Below, one piece after another: positions 50,965 to 62,029 of a DNA stretch of 64,000 nucleotides. A program made the translations under genes and the position numbers. The stretch's first letter is position 1; every line of letters begins with the position of its first letter. Where the stretch lies: positions 36,364,133 to 36,428,132 of the forward strand of contig CM059975.1 of assembly GCA_030490835.1 (NCBI GenBank). Reading direction: 5' to 3'. The DNA comes from Annona cherimola. Lineage: Eukaryota > Streptophyta > Magnoliopsida > Magnoliales > Annonaceae. The notes below the pieces were generated by a model. It worked only from the letters and a program-made list of their open reading frames with translations. It searched no databases and had not been told where the DNA came from.

Positions 50965-51360
50965 TCTTACGCTCCCGGGAGCATTGAGCTCTCAATGCTC
51001 CCGTGTGCATACACCCTTTTTTTAGTTTTTTTCAAAAAAAAAATTTCACAAGATTGTTAATCTAGATGTATTTGATACGTGTATAAATTTTTACCATTTT
51101 TGGAGTATTTTAGATATTTATTTTTTATTTTTGAAAATCAGTGACATTTTAGATAATTTTAAATTACCTAAAATGTCACTGATTTTCAAAAATAAAAAAT
51201 AAATATCTAAAATACTCCAAGAATAGTATAAATTAATATATATGTTAAATATACTTATATTAACAGTTTTATAAAAAAAATTTCAAAAAAAATTTAAAAA
51301 AATGGGTGTATGCACCCAGGAGCATTGAGCTCGGAATGCTTCCAGGAGCATACGACCACT
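50965..51360. mobile_element. Inverted-repeat MITE, unit B counterpart of 23370-23730
   Basis: The left end carries CTCCCGGGAGCATTGAGCTC followed by TCAATGCTCCCGTGTGCATA; the right end has GTATGCACCCAGGAGCATTG. The central hairpin pairs CAGTGACATTTTAGATAA with its complement at 51166-51182. Better preserved than in unit A. Confidence 0.72.
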
Positions 51361-51392
51361 TCCTTTAAAGTTGACACTCTTCTTTACCACTA

Positions 51393-51608
51393 TTGAAACT
51401 TTTCACGACAATTAGCCCACTTCAAGAAGTCCTCTATGATGGCATTTACTTCACCATCTACCTTCAATTCATTTCAAATGTAGTAAGAAAGTCAAAGCGG
51501 CTTAAACCGAAAAGTGAGAAAATGATGATTTCAATTATCAAGGGCAAAAACATAGATTTAGCCGACATCATTAGACCTCAATATTATGACCTCTTGTCCA
51601 AGGCTTAA
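51393..51608 (+). other. Unrecognised 71-codon ORF, open in B, stopped in A
   Basis: Reads ISPLQEVLYDGIYFTIYLQF, then a basic stretch VVRKSKRLKPKSEKM, then GKNIDLADIIRPQYYDLLSK to a stop at 51606. Composition and collinearity with 23771-23976 suggest the C-terminal exon of a gene fragment. It lies about 175 bp upstream of the germin-like start and could have been co-duplicated. No family is recognised. Confidence 0.35.
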
Positions 51609-51681
51609 TTTGGCTATTTTAATAATAACCGATAAGCGTCTTCACTAACATACCAACAATGACATACCATGTATACGTGTC

Positions 51682-51688
51682 TATAAAT
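51682..51688 (+). promoter_or_regulatory. TATA box retained upstream of the broken germin-like copy
   Basis: TATAAAT 95 bp before the ATG at 51783, in the same context as 24050. Confidence 0.6.
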
Positions 51689-51782
51689 ATGTGTTGTTTG
51701 TAGCCACTTAATCCCACAACTCCATATTAGTCTTTGCTCTGCATTGTTCTTCCTTTGCTAGCTTGAGAGAAAATTGAGGACC

Positions 51783-52732
51783 ATGGCTTCTAACGTCCTT
51801 GTGCTTGGCCTTGCCTTCCTTTCCTTATTTTGTTCCCATACTTATGCTGCGGACCCTGGTCCCTTGCAGGACTTCTGTGTAGCCATTAACAAAGACTCAC
51901 CAGGTTAGTATCCTCTTCCTATCAATGGTGAGGAAACTTCTGAAAAATGAAGCATGCAGTTAGACATGCAATAAAATTTTATCTAGCCATTTAAAGTTAT
52001 TACGAGTTTTACTATACGAAAAAGCTTATATTTAGTATATGTTCTAACTTAAACAAAGTTGTTTATGTTATGTTATTTTAGCTGTTATATGATCATTCAA
52101 ACGCATCCCAAAATATGTGTGGAGTTGGAGACAGAGTAACTAATTTAAAGTGTCTGTCTTAATGCATGTAGTGTTTGTGAATGGGTTTACTTGCAAAGAC
52201 GCAAATCAAGTTGTGGCCGATGATTTCATCTTCACAGGTTTGAACTTATCAGGGGACATAAGAAACGGGGTTAGGTCGAAGATCAACTTCGTGACTGTTA
52301 ATGAGCTACCTGGACTCAACACGTTGGGAATCGCCATGGTCTGAATCGACTACGCCCCATACGGTGTAAATCCTCCTCACATTCACCCTCGTGCATCAGA
52401 GATCCTCATAGTCCTTGAGGGAACCCTCTTAGCTGGCTTTGTCACTTCCAACCCTGACCACCGCCTCATGTCCAAGATCCTTCACGCCGGTGATGTCTTC
52501 GCCTTCCCCCATGGCCTCATTCACTTCCAACAAAATATAGGCAAGGGAAACGCAGTCGCGCACGCAAGTTTTAATAGTCAATATCCAGGGGTCATTACAA
52601 ATAGCCAATGCTACCTTTGGTTCAAAGCCACCCATCTCGGATGACATTCTGGCTAGGGCTTTTCAGGTAGAAAAGGAAATCATTGATCTATTGAAAGCTC
52701 AGTACAAAGCTCAGTTCTACGGAAGCATGTAG
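51783..52732 (+). pseudogene. Germin-like protein pseudogene, unit B copy
   Basis: Exons 51783-51903 and 52172-52732 keep the splice sites, signal peptide and cupin boxes of 24151-25101. A TGA at 52342-52344 replaces the Arg codon that follows AMV, and one extra A near 52597-52601 (CATTACAAATAGCC versus CATTACAATAGCC) shifts the frame. Translation would stop before the metal-binding His-x-His, so no active cupin can form. Substitutions outside the lesions are few, so inactivation looks recent compared with the duplication. Confidence 0.9.
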
Positions 52733-53047
52733 TGATGGACTTGCAAGCAACTTTATTTATCTAAATAAAGCAACATGCATCAAGTGGTTGCTATGTATTC
52801 ACCATAAATGTGCGTAGCTAGTGATGGACTCGCAAATAGCTACCTGTTTAATATTAATGTGTTTTTTTGTCTTGCATGAATATGGGCACTTTCTAAAAGT
52901 AATGATATTTGAATAAAATTTCTTGAAGGATCTGAAAATCCTTAAATATTGCAGGCGATGTGGACACCACATATGCTGTGCTTCTCGTGCTAAGATCGAT
53001 GCATGACTTTCTTTCACTAGCTAATTTAATTAAAATGATCATATCAT

Positions 53048-55471
53048 TGTAATAGCCATCGTCCGTCCGTTTCTAAGAAACAGATGGAAACGGGTGGGAT
53101 TGATGAGCCATGCACATTCATTTTGAATTGATGTCAATTAATCCCAGCCGTTTAGGATATAGATTAGTATAAAAAGGGCACATGTGAGATGGTTTTCGGC
53201 AAATCGAACAATAATATGCGTAGTAACGAGAGACTGACAAGAAAGAAGAGTTTTTTTTGAAAGCAACATCTAACCATCTTACTGTAAATCTCATTCATTT
53301 TATATTATACGCAAGTTATTTCATAGATCTAAACCATTCACAATGTTTCTAACATGACTAATTAGTCACAGAAGTATTATTGAAATTTTAATGTCAAAAT
53401 TTTACTTATTTAATTAAGAAGTACCAAATAATGGGTATGAAATGATATATGATGAAATAAACGCACTTTTGAGCATAATCAGAGAATTGTGACCGTAAAA
53501 TAACAAGATAATTATATGATTAGCTTGCATGCAAAATTTTAGATTGATCCGACTTATAGATTTTTAGATATAGCAATTTCACACATAATATAGAGTGGTA
53601 AATATGTATTTTAAGAGAAAAACACAAAAAAATAATTACGGAAAAATATAGATGCAAAAAGAATAATCTGAACCATTAAAAACATTATTTGAGATATTTT
53701 ACAATATATGTGATGAATTAATTCTATTAAAAATTAATTTATATGGCTATTTGAAGTGATATTTAATATTTAACCCTTTATTAAACTCTTTATATTAAAT
53801 CTGATGATAGAGATGTTATTTTGAAAAATGGACTGTCCAAATTATAAAACATAATTTTAGAAGCTTACTCCTAAAATTTCAGATCAAACAAATATGTATA
53901 TTAAGAGATATAAGCCATTTTATTTGAAAAATATGGACCATTGAAAATAAACGAATAAATGAATAAGCTCCTGAGCTAGTGGGCTAAGCCCATTTGAACA
54001 GGCCCATTGAGTCTGAAGCCCAAAAACCAAGCTTAAGCACACATAAACAAAAGCCCAAGAGTTTCGCCCACTTAAACAGAGTCAGCCCACTATCTAGTCT
54101 GACTCAACTTTCAACAAAGGATCTGGCCCACTAGTCTGATCCACTATTCTGGCCCGCCAGTAGCAGCCTACCGGCGGCGGAAAAAAATTCAAATAAATAC
54201 TCAAAAATTTGAAAAAAATACAAAAAATTATGAAAAATACCAAGAAAATTAAAGTAAATATTTATAAGCTTAAATGACTTTTAAAATTATAAATTTATGA
54301 AGAATGAAAGTTTATGAAGGTGTGATAAATGGAAAATACATATATGTATAAAATTATAAAAATATGAGAAAAATTAAAGAAAAATATCTAAAGAAGTATA
54401 AGTCCAAATTTATTTTTATGTATAAAAATAAATTTGTTTAAAAGTGAATTAATATAAGAATAAATAGAAGAAAATAGGATTTTGACCGATTAAAATTATG
54501 AGAAATTTTGATAAAGTTGTACATGGAATTTTAAATAATATTTGTGAAAACCAAAGTGAAATAATAAACATATTATGATGAAAATTAGGAAAAGAAACTT
54601 GAAGCTACTATAAAAAAATTGGAAAAAGAGGAGTTTTAAAGTCTACTCAGAGGGAAGTAAACTTTTACCAAAGCATGTCTTTGAAAATATTATGTGAATA
54701 TTATGATTTGCTATGAAATGTGATTATTTATTTTCTTTCAAATTTGTTTATTAAAGAATGAACATTATTATTTCAAATTCATGTTTAGTAGTGAATTTAA
54801 GTGGTGCATCAATTAAAATTCATGAGCATGATGCATAATTGCATGTTGGGTTTGCCGCCACGGAGTAAAGTAGTATAGTAGTACGTGGGTAGCGTCCTCA
54901 GGACTACCAAAGGAGATGATTTAGCTCACGAATGCGTAGCACTGCTGCACGCGAGCACAAGTAGATGACAATACCCATAGTATGAATGTATGATTTAAAA
55001 TTGACATATGTGTGCACGTCTATCAAGATGTTTTTATTACGGTTTGTTGTGCATAAAAAATAGTATAAATATTATATTTGTTTTTTTAAAAAAAATCAAA
55101 ATAATTGAAAATGAATTTAAAAAATATATTTTTACTCACTGAGCTTTCAACTCACATAGTTTTTGTTTTCAGTGGAAAAACAGGGATACAATGCTATACT
55201 AGAGCCTTTATCAACATGGGAAAAAGGCGAACCTAGTAGAAGAAAAGACAAAGAAGTTTAGAACTTTATTGAAATTTTCTTATAATGCTTGCTTATTTTG
55301 ATTTTAGATATTGAAAATTATATAATAACTCCTTAAGGAGCAAACTTGAGATATAATAGTTAAAATTTTTATGGTTTTGCACCTTGATATCAATTTCCAT
55401 CTTGGGAGATCTTATTTTTAGCTTTGACATAGTAAACCTCATTCACAATACCTCAAGGGTGGGGTGTTACA
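53048..55471 (-). mobile_element. Solo LTR of the 2.4-kb family, inverted, private to unit B
   Basis: On the plus strand it starts TGTAATAGCC and ends GGGGTGTTACA, flanked by an exact 5-bp duplication ATCAT (53043-53047, 55472-55476). Its reverse complement matches 3609-6113 and 34125-36468. Unit A lacks it at about 25360. It sits about 315 bp downstream of the broken germin-like copy. No ORF. Confidence 0.9.
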
Positions 55472-55744
55472 ATCATTGATTGCTTACCCATATATAATAG
55501 ATTCCTAAACCTTGTTGTAATGCAAACTTTGTACTAATATGTGCAACATCGTTACCAATGCAAGAAACATGTGTCAAATCACAATATATGAATTGGCTAC
55601 TTTTGTGATTTTGTCAAACAAAAAAAAAAAAAAAAACCGGAGATTATATCTTCCCACTATTTTCAATCATGGCTTTCAGAAGGACGGAATCACTCTCACA
55701 AATGATCTATGAAAAGTTTAAATCTTTCAACTACAATTTACTGA

Positions 55745-56265
55745 ATAACTTGGCATGGGTCTCAATCCAAGATGGGTCTGCCATCTCGTTCCACACCTAA
55801 TTTTTAATAGCTAGCAGCTCCCCATCCCAACCTTTGAGCACCGCCCCTATACCACAAATTCATCTTGCTGCAAATACCATCATCAACATTAAGCTTAACC
55901 TACCAAAAGGAAGAGGTTTCCACGTAGCTTGAGATATCTTGACACCAAGATTCTTTTGCGGTAGCCAACGGGATGAATTGCATTGCTGAATATATTGTCA
56001 GCTCCAATTGTGATGGCTGCAATGGATGTTACTACATCTCTAGCCCTACCTGTGTTTTGATAATACCATAGCGTCTAATCAGACATTAAATCTGCCTTTG
56101 TGAACTCAAAAAATAAATCTATCAAATCGGCGGGATTCTTATGAGCAAGCAGCCTGACCAGTTGGTGATCAAAAGTCTCCTTCATTTTTTGACCCAGCCA
56201 TATTAGGCGAACTAAATCTTCAACTTCGTTGACACAGAATTCACACATAATGGCAATTGGATCTC
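55745..56265 (-). pseudogene. Degenerate LINE ORF2 remnant, unit B
   Basis: Counterpart of 25620-26160 with a further deletion of about 25 bp (near 56085) in the region coding for the stretch before the RNase H-like part. Confidence 0.55.
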
Positions 56266-58362
56266 TCTTTTATGCAAGTTACTCTTTGTAGGCATTGAAT
56301 CGGGAAATTTTAAAATAGAATTTCAAATCTAAAATATTTTTTTTATTTAACATATTTTATTTATCATACTACAAAAATAATTTTTATAAAAACTTGTATC
56401 TTCTAAAAACAGCATCTTTTGAGAATACTGATACGATTGGTTTTCATCTAAAACTTTTTTCCTCTATATATTATCCTATCTTTCAAGCATTTCCTCATAT
56501 TTTTCTACAATCATTTCTTTATAATTTTTTATACAACTTTGCTATTGATTTTAACTTATTTCCTTTACTCATTATCATTATCCATATTATATTGTATCGT
56601 TTTTCTCATTTCAAAAACTTGTTTACTAAATTTTTTTCTTCCAAAATTTTTATTAAGTACTAAACATAATAAATAACTATTGAAATTTTTTTAAAAATAT
56701 ATAATATGAAAATTGCTTCGAAGCAGACCCATGTAACCTCTTCAAAATTTAAGATTTTAATCTTTGATAAAAAAAATCTAATCCATTTGTGTTTAACATC
56801 ATTTGTTTATCTAGGAGATCAAGTTTCATCCCAATCAAGTATGTTTATGTGCCACATTGGTTAGAAAATATATATATTCATGTGTAAATTATTGAAAAAA
56901 TGCTATAATGAACATGTATGATGCTTCCATGTGACATCTTGGCCGAAAAATATAATAATGATTTTTTTTTTTTTAAATGAGACCCCCAAAGATGACAAAA
57001 GTAGAAAGAATGCAGCAGTTTGTTTGCATGTTAGAGCAATTAATGATTGACCCTAAATCTCCAAACTGTACCACGTCAGTATGGAATTAATCTCTATTAT
57101 ATACTGATGCTGGGGTCTTTTCTGTAAGCGTCTTGATCACATTAACGTCATGTATTGCCTCAGCTGCAACATACAATAACCTTCCATTTGGATCCATTAA
57201 TTATTGGTTGGGGGGGGGGGGGGGGGGGGGGGAGGGAGGCGATCATATTTCTTAATTAATTAGTTTCTATATGTATATATATCAAGGAGGACAGTTAATG
57301 AAATGGATAAAATACTAAGCCCCAACAACCCATCATCAACGGAGGAATTAGGGCATTGCCCCCTGAATTTTTGGAAATTCAAGAAACTCACTTTAAAATT
57401 TTTAAAAAAATTAAAAATATAATTAATGTTCATATGGTTGCCCTTTTCATCGGAGTTTGCTCTCCCTCTCTAAAGGTCAGGACTCCGCCACTAAATTAGG
57501 GATTTTTGAAAAATAGACATCCTATGTAACTTTGCATGATACTTTGGATATGCGCATGGGAGTAACAGGCTCCATGGTTAATCGGTCTATTTTGAACTCT
57601 TTTGAAAATTCGAGGGTCTATTCTTCAAATATCCGAAAGTATATACACGCTGATTTACAACCCTGAAATGTGCTTTAAGGTGTATTTTGCAAAGCCCTTT
57701 ACTGTTAATGTGCTAATTAATCTTTCTTCTTTCACGGCCCGATGTGCCATTGTGTGGACAACATCCACCCCAACAAATTAAATTTATCATATGCCGCCTT
57801 TTTGCAAAGCCAAATTAAAAATGCCTATGTTGTGGTTTCGAATCCAACTAAAGCTGCAATTTTATTAGTATTTTCAATCGAATTTTAACACCTATATTAA
57901 ATATTATTTTAAACTAGATTTAAGGTAAAAAATAATTATATTTAACCAAATGGTACTACTTGAAAGCAATTAATTAAGTATTCTTAATTAAATAATTAGC
58001 TACGGCTAAACTACATCTAATACAACCAAATATAGTTTTTTTTTCCTTGAAGAGTAACCAAATATATAATATATGATATTTATGCAAATAGTTTGGTGAC
58101 CGCAGTCACCCCGCACTTACCAAGTTGACGGTCTCCCGGTCAAGAGGTAATTTGGGCGCATGGTGTGCGTTTCTCATTTATGTATGAAAGTTATATTTTG
58201 ATGGAAAAATTATGTTAAGTGATAATTTTGACATGAAGCTCGTGCATGTGATCACACTCACACATATAGTGATCCAAGGGAAAATCTTCAATGCAACCGG
58301 TTGTAGAATGCAACCACTTGATTTTTATTTTTTTTTTAACTTCTAACTAATATAGATTGTGT
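56266..58362. other. Intergenic DNA, unit B
   Basis: Collinear with 26230-28225, including a degenerate Tourist-like MITE (about 56440-56700) and a fold-back-family fragment (about 56715-56910). No gene seen. Confidence 0.45.
57210..57232. repeat. Poly-G tract, 23 bp, private to unit B
   Basis: Uninterrupted G run within about 60 bp that are absent from unit A (27126). Flanked by repeated ATTAATTA. Could be real expansion or an assembly artefact. Confidence 0.8.
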
Positions 58363-58443
58363 TGAATACTATTATTCACCTGCAGATTAAAAAAAATAAA
58401 TTGAAAATTTTTATAATGAATACTTTTTAAAATAGAATTATAC

Positions 58444-59951
58444 GCATAATTTCAAATATACTCACACCATTTATCTTTAATTTCAGATATACCCACTGAG
58501 AATCAAATATTCCATATATATCCAATACGTAAACCAAAAATATGAAATCTACCCAATTCTGTCTCAAGCCGTTAGAGAAGGTTTTTGGGCTGGACAAAAA
58601 TTTTTAAATGACGAAATTACCCAATTCTGGCCTTAGGCACCCTCATCCCACCTCGGCGCAAGCATGTGGATCCGCATTTCAGCCGCATTTAGCCGTGCCA
58701 GAGGTCTGCTTATGGAAGAGCAGGAACGAGATCAACTCGTAGATCCCGAACGGCGAGTCGTGGAGGTACTCGAAGATGTCAAGGTTAAAGAGGCAGTAGG
58801 GTTCGAAGTCATCGACGCCGACCCAGCATCGTGCGAAATGCGAGCGTATCCAACCAGTGCTCAGGGATTCCATACACGAACTTGGTGCCGTAGAAGGACA
58901 CATCGAAGTTGATCAACTATGGGTCGTACGGTCGGGTGTCGGTGTGGTCGCGGAACTTCTCCTTCCAATCCTCGCCGTCCTTCTTCATGTGCGGCTGCTC
59001 AAAATCGAACAACGCTTTGGCATTGAGCTAGACGACACGCGCTCAGTCCTCGTTCCGCCGGACATAGAACTCGAAGGGATCGTGACGGAGGACCACCTCA
59101 TACGAGTTGGAGAGGTAGATGACAGAAGACGCACCGCTGTCATCGTCATTGACGATGGCGATGCGCCGGAGCCAGAGGTCACCGTCAAAGTGCTTCTTCG
59201 GGGGATGAAGCATGGGATCCTCGTCAATTTTCAGGCGGAGAATGCCGCGTTGATAGGCAAAGATCCGCAAGAGTAGCGGCTTGGAGACGGGCTTTGCTTG
59301 CTGCTATTCGTCATCTCCGGTGACCGGTTTGAAGGCCCATGGGAGTAGTTTGCCAACGAGGTCACCGTCGTGGAGAGCGACATCGAAGGCCACGAGGAAG
59401 TAGGATCGGGGCCTGTGGGCTTGAGCTAATTTGCAGAAGGGGGGGTCTGGTTGCAGTTAAAGAACTCATCCCTCTTCCAAGAGGAGATTGCGGAGAGGTG
59501 TAGGAGCAGGAGTTGGAGGAGAGGAAGTACTTTATTCGGTTGTCTCGCGGGGGAAGAGGCCATGGTGTTAACTGGGAAGAGAAGTAGAAGAGCAGAGTGG
59601 AAAAGTTGGGTGCAGCAAGAGTTCAGAAGAGAAATATGGGCCGATGAGCATTTCCATAAACAAATAAATAAATTCTTCTTGTCAAGACATTGATTTCTGA
59701 AAATTCTACGAGCGGTGGAAGATGAAGAAGGCGAAAGAGACGAAGAAGATGAGCAGGTTTCAAACTGAGCCCTAAATTTTGGGCAAAACTATCATTTTAT
59801 CTCATTAGCGACGGTTCTTTAACGACTTGAGATGGAATTAGGTAGATTTGATATTTTTAGTTTACCCAGTAGGTATATATGAAATATTTGATACTTAGTG
59901 AGTATATTTGAAATTAAAGGTAAACGTTATGAGTATATTTGAAATTTATCC
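58444..59951. mobile_element. Pack-MULE-like element, copy C, uninterrupted (1508 bp)
   Basis: Left TIR about 58444-58620 (GCATAATTTCAAATATACTC), right TIR about 59775-59951 (GAGTATATTTGAAATTTATCC). Over roughly 150 bp the arms align as inverted copies, for example CTTGAGACAGAATTGGGTAG against CTTGAGATGGAATTAGGTAG. Flanks GAATTATAC and TAATTATAA are compatible with a mutated 9-bp TSD. It carries a captured glucosidase II alpha fragment on the minus strand. Confidence 0.75.
58635..59563 (-). pseudogene. Glucosidase II alpha subunit gene fragment with start codon and signal peptide, copy C
   Basis: The minus-strand ATG at 59563-59561 opens MASSPARQPN, a Leu-rich hydrophobic signal peptide ending SAISSWKRDEF, then NCNQTP: the known N-terminus of the ER glucosidase II catalytic chain, with FCK in the next frame. 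A run of seven G on the plus strand (59439-59445) shifts the frame here. Downstream pieces are GILRLKIDEDPMLHPP, then SSVIYLSNSYEVVLRHDPFE, WKEKFRDHTDTRPYDP, SFYGTKFVYGIPE, FNLDIFEYLHDSPFGIYELI and RLNAAEMRIHMLAPRWDE, where homology ends near the TIR. About 40 bp are deleted near 59176 relative to A/B. Roughly the first 300 residues of a ~900-residue enzyme are represented and no catalytic motif is included. Confidence 0.82.
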
Positions 59952-59981
59952 TAATTATAAAGAACCTTGTGTGTTTATACC

Positions 59982-60372
59982 GAAGACCCAATCCTATGCA
60001 CCCGGGTGCATTCAGCCTCAATGCACCCGGGTGTATTGCACCCATTTATTTTTATTTTTTTTCGAAATTTTTTTTACAAAATGATTAATCTAGGCTTATT
60101 TAACATATGTATCAATTTTTACTATTTTTGGAGACTTTTAGATATTTTTTTAAGATTTTTAAAAATCAGTAGCATTTTCGGTAATTTTAAATTACGGAAA
60201 ATGCCACTGATTTTTAAAAATCTAAAAAAAATATCTAAAAATCTCCAAAAATAGTAAAAATTGACGCATATGTTAAACAAACCTATATTAACAGATTCAT
60301 AAAAAAAAAATGAGTGTAGTACACCCGGGTGCATTGAGGCTGAATGCACCCGGGTGCATAGGATTGGGATCC
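59982..60372. mobile_element. Mutator-like MITE with CACCCGGGTGCATT repeats, private to unit C
   Basis: Flanked by GTTTATACC (59973-59981, 60373-60381), a 9-bp duplication; A and B have the single GTTTATACT. The ends read CCCAATCCTATGCACCCGGG and its complement. The terminal repeat of over 60 bp contains TGCACCCGGGTGCATT twice. The centre is a near-perfect hairpin at 60165-60225. Same family as 21150, 23370, 48710 and 50965. Confidence 0.85.
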
Positions 60373-60835
60373 GTTTATACCTGTTGTAGATTATAAATAA
60401 ACTTAATTGAAATAACTTTTTATATCATACAAATATTATTAGAGGAGAACATGATGTATCACTAGTACTTGGATCTTTAAAAAATGAAAAATGTTGAAAA
60501 AAATCAAACAATTAAGTTGTTGTATTTTACAATAACGTGCACTGAAGATTTTCCCATGATCCATTATCTACATATTTGCTAAGCTTGATGCTGTGAGCTT
60601 TTAACATTTTTTACTTTTCTTTTGATTTTTATAGACTCGCGAGTAAATCTGTGCGAGTAAATCTGCTTACGTACTTAACTTTATCATTTCAAATTTTTTT
60701 ATAAGTTTAAAAATCAACGTTTTCATGAGCCCCATTTTCTAACAGCTGCGAGTGCGTAAGCTATTTGATAGTGTGTCGTCTTGGAGGGTTGGTCAAAGAC
60801 CGACTCTCGGTCCAACCCTGCCTAGGCACGGGTGC

Positions 60836-61585
60836 GAAACAATACAAAGGTACGGTTTAATGGTTTTCACAGCCATCGAAATATTCCAATATTATCATCT
60901 TATTTCTGATCCATTTGATTAATTAAACCAAAATCTACTCCATTTATTATATTGTTATGTAACTCCATTTATTTTATTTAGAATTATTTATTTTTTCGAA
61001 AATAATTTTTATTCAAATCAAAGTTGTGCATAATCCTTATCAAACGAATTATTAAATAAATTTAATAAAACTATTTAATTCATAATATAGATTTTAAATT
61101 TATTAGTTCAACATTTAAACTTTCGAAAACAACATTCTTGTTACATAAATAATTCTATAAAGCACCATAACATTATAATGTATATGCGAAGGAATTTAAG
61201 TATTTTCATAATTTTACATGAGACTTTCTTTAACACAACTAAGCGTAATGCATCATTGATTGTATTTTTAAATTTTTATTTTGTGATGTTTTACTTTAAA
61301 TATAAGTCCTCTGTCATGTTTTACTCCATTTATATTTGCATGACATGAAAAATTATGTTATTTGAATTTGTATATGATCCATACTAAGTGTAAATTCATT
61401 AGATTATCTATAATTATATTCTTAAAACTATTATTAATAAAAGTTTTTATCCTTAACCTGAACTCATTGTTAAAAAGCAGAAAAATTCTCTGCGTACTCA
61501 CAACATTTCGCGATTATTCTCTTTATATCGACAATATTTCAAAAATTCCTCTAACAAAGAGACGATATGATTTTTGAGTTGTTTT
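60836..61585. other. AT-rich single-copy DNA, no gene seen
   Basis: 60890-61180 weakly echoes fold-back family arms (CTACTCCATTTATTATATTG, TTTAGAATTATTTATTTT). A 71-codon frame at 61362 has no recognisable features. Confidence 0.4.
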
Positions 61586-61770
61586 GAATTTACTCTATAA
61601 GAGAAGAGAGAGAAGAGATGCAGAAAGAAAATAGAAAAGCTAAAGAGAGAAGAAGGAGAGAGAATTTAGAAAGAAGAGAGAGAAGAAAGAGGTAAGGAGA
61701 GATAAGAGAGGAGGTAAAGAGAGAAACGAGGAAGTAAATGAGAGAGAGAAGAGAAAAGGTGAAAGAGAAC
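61586..61770. repeat. GA-rich low-complexity tract
   Basis: Imperfect GAGAGAAGA repeats over about 180 bp, purine-rich on the plus strand. Confidence 0.85.
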
Positions 61771-62029
61771 AGAATAATAAAGGAAAGCGTAACTAATCAA
61801 TAATAGTGTAAATTAAATTTAAACTAGGAAAATAATTAAACGATTGCATAAATAAAGCAGGAAAGAAAATTGTATTAAATTTAATCTAAAAATTGCAAAC
61901 ATTAAATAAAGAAATAAATCTAATCTAAAAATATAAATATGAAATTAATAATTACAAAGCATAAAAAAACTATAATTAAAAGAAAATTTATTTACCCAAA
62001 ATTTGCTCAAAGACTAATCTTTGAGGAAT

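Larger units (their letters stand above)
33018..58362. repeat. Tandem segmental duplication, unit B
   Basis: Complete unit of about 25.3 kb (about 22.3 kb without its three private transposons). It starts at TGAATACTATTATTC and ends where the same sequence begins unit C. Collinear with unit A throughout, with small substitutions and indels. Private insertions: 37426-37714, 48381-48660, 53048-55471 and the poly-G site at 57210. Confidence 0.9.
58363..60835. repeat. Tandem segmental duplication, truncated unit C
   Basis: Starts at the same TGAATACTATTATTC as unit B and ends in the segment corresponding to about 6932/37282, at GGGTGCGAAACAA. Contains the Pack-MULE without the solo LTR, plus a private MITE at 59982-60372. 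Confidence 0.85.

Noticed and set aside
61362..61577. 71-codon plus-strand ORF
   Set aside because: AT-rich, no recognisable domain, no supporting context.
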